5,963 bases of DNA, taken from NCBI GenBank assembly GCA_902773455.1, contig CACYEW010000171.1, forward strand, positions 1 through 5,963. Reading direction: 5' to 3'. The stretch's first letter is position 1. Every line of letters starts with the position of its first letter. A program made the translations under genes and the position numbers. This stretch comes from an uncultured Ruminococcus sp. (GTDB lineage Bacteria > Bacillota > Clostridia > Oscillospirales > CAG-272). This document shows, in pieces, positions 5,265 to 5,963 of the stretch. The notes below the pieces were generated by a model. The model saw only the letters and a list, made by a program, of their open reading frames with translations, was not told the DNA's origin and did not search any database.

Positions 5265-5963
5265 TAATCAAACCGAGAGGCACGTCGGATATACTCCCTT
5301 CCGATTCTCCGCTCTGGCAGAAAGTCGAAGCGGCGGCAAGACAGACCGCCGAGCTGTTCGGCTACGGAGAAATAAGATTTCCGACGTTTGAATCAACAGA
5401 GCTTTTTCAGCGCGGAGTCGGCTCCACCACCGACGTCGTGCAGAAAGAAATGTATACCTTTTCAGATAAAGACGGCAGAAGCATGACGCTCCGCCCCGAG
5501 GGTACGGCGTGCGTCGTGCGCTCGATAATCGAAAACGGGCTCTGCGGCGACGCGATGCCGCTGAAGCTCTACTATTTCACGAGCTGTTTCAGATATGAAA
5601 AGCCCGCCGCCGGCAGATACAGAGAATTCTATCAGTTCGGCACCGAGCTTTTCGGCGCCGATACCCCGTCGTCCGACGCCTCGGTCATCGCGCTCGCCTA
5701 CACGTTTCTGCAGAAGCTCGGAATAAAAGACGTAAAACTCAAAATAAACAGCATCGGCTGCAAAAACTGCCGCCCCGCTTACCGTCAGGCGCTGATAGAA
5801 TACTTCTCCGCCTACGAATCCCGGCTCTGCGACACGTGCAGACAAAGACTGCAGACCAACCCGATGAGGATACTCGACTGCAAATGCCCGGAATGTCAGA
5901 AGATAGCCGCGGGAGCGCCGAAGGTAACGGATCATCTCTGTGATGAGTGCCGCGCACATCTGA
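5261..5963 (+). CDS. hisS: Histidyl-tRNA synthetase, N-terminal 234 residues (3' end outside window)
   Basis: HisRS is a class II aminoacyl-tRNA synthetase that charges tRNA-His with histidine in the cytoplasm. The frame is open to the right edge and lacks the rest of the catalytic core and the C-terminal anticodon-binding domain (full proteins are about 420 residues). The start PRGTSDILP (5-13) is the family opening. TLRPEGTACVVRS (76-88) and FRYEKPAAGRYREFYQFG (110-127) cover the conserved class II core including motif 2, with R112 and E114 in the ATP-binding FRYE. The insertion region at 163-230 (opening INSIGCKNC) holds nine cysteines, among them four CxxC pairs: C167/C170, C190/C193, C209/C212 and C227/C230, plus C207. 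The E. coli protein has almost none of these, so a zinc-binding form is inferred. The ATG overlaps the PPTase stop by four bases and is preceded by GGAG. No T-box leader precedes it. Confidence 0.96.
   Translation, partial: MIIKPRGTSDILPSDSPLWQKVEAAARQTAELFGYGEIRFPTFESTELFQRGVGSTTDVVQKEMYTFSDKDGRSMTLRPEGTACVVRSIIENGLCGDAMPLKLYYFTSCFRYEKPAAGRYREFYQFGTELFGADTPSSDASVIALAYTFLQKLGIKDVKLKINSIGCKNCRPAYRQALIEYFSAYESRLCDTCRQRLQTNPMRILDCKCPECQKIAAGAPKVTDHLCDECRAHL

Noticed and set aside
1..5963. tRNA or rRNA genes, CRISPR arrays, insertion sequences, phage or attachment sites
   Set aside because: None was seen. The window is almost fully occupied by six housekeeping genes, and the one gap longer than 30 bases (2590-2760) is explained by a terminator and a promoter.

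Overview
This window is an ordinary, densely packed bacterial chromosomal segment with every supported gene on the + strand. The organism looks like an anaerobic Firmicute of the Clostridia, probably an uncultured Oscillospirales- or Christensenellales-like lineage. That placement is an inference. It rests on the rimO-pgsA gene pair, a cysteine-rich histidyl-tRNA synthetase of a type I associate with Clostridia, strong AAGGAG-type ribosome binding sites, and mixed base composition with frequent ATA (Ile) and AGA (Arg) codons. All genes look alike in codon style, so I see no island or transferred block.

Region 1 (1-2589) is the end of an operon that begins outside the window. It holds the last 12 codons of an unidentified gene, then an RluA-family pseudouridine synthase (41-994), then apolipoprotein N-acyltransferase Lnt (991-2589). 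The three are joined by 1- and 4-base stop/start overlaps. A strong intrinsic terminator (2613-2648) closes the unit.

Region 2 (2649-2760) is a short regulatory gap. It has a sigma-A/sigma-70-like promoter (about 2693-2721), small repeats around it, and a good ribosome binding site.

Region 3 (2761-5963) is a second operon: rimO (ribosomal protein S12 methylthiotransferase), pgsA (phosphatidylglycerophosphate synthase), a short Sfp-type 4'-phosphopantetheinyl transferase, and hisS, which runs off the right edge. The last three genes are joined by two 4-base ATGA overlaps. No internal promoter, T-box or terminator is visible, so the rimO promoter probably drives all four.

The functions are housekeeping: rRNA and ribosomal protein modification (RluA-type, RimO), tRNA charging (HisS), phospholipid head-group synthesis (PgsA), carrier-protein activation for fatty acid or secondary metabolism (PPTase), and lipoprotein maturation (Lnt). 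I do not see a new biological system. The points most worth a second look are an lnt gene in an apparent Firmicute, four CxxC pairs in HisRS, and the compact PPTase coupled between pgsA and hisS.
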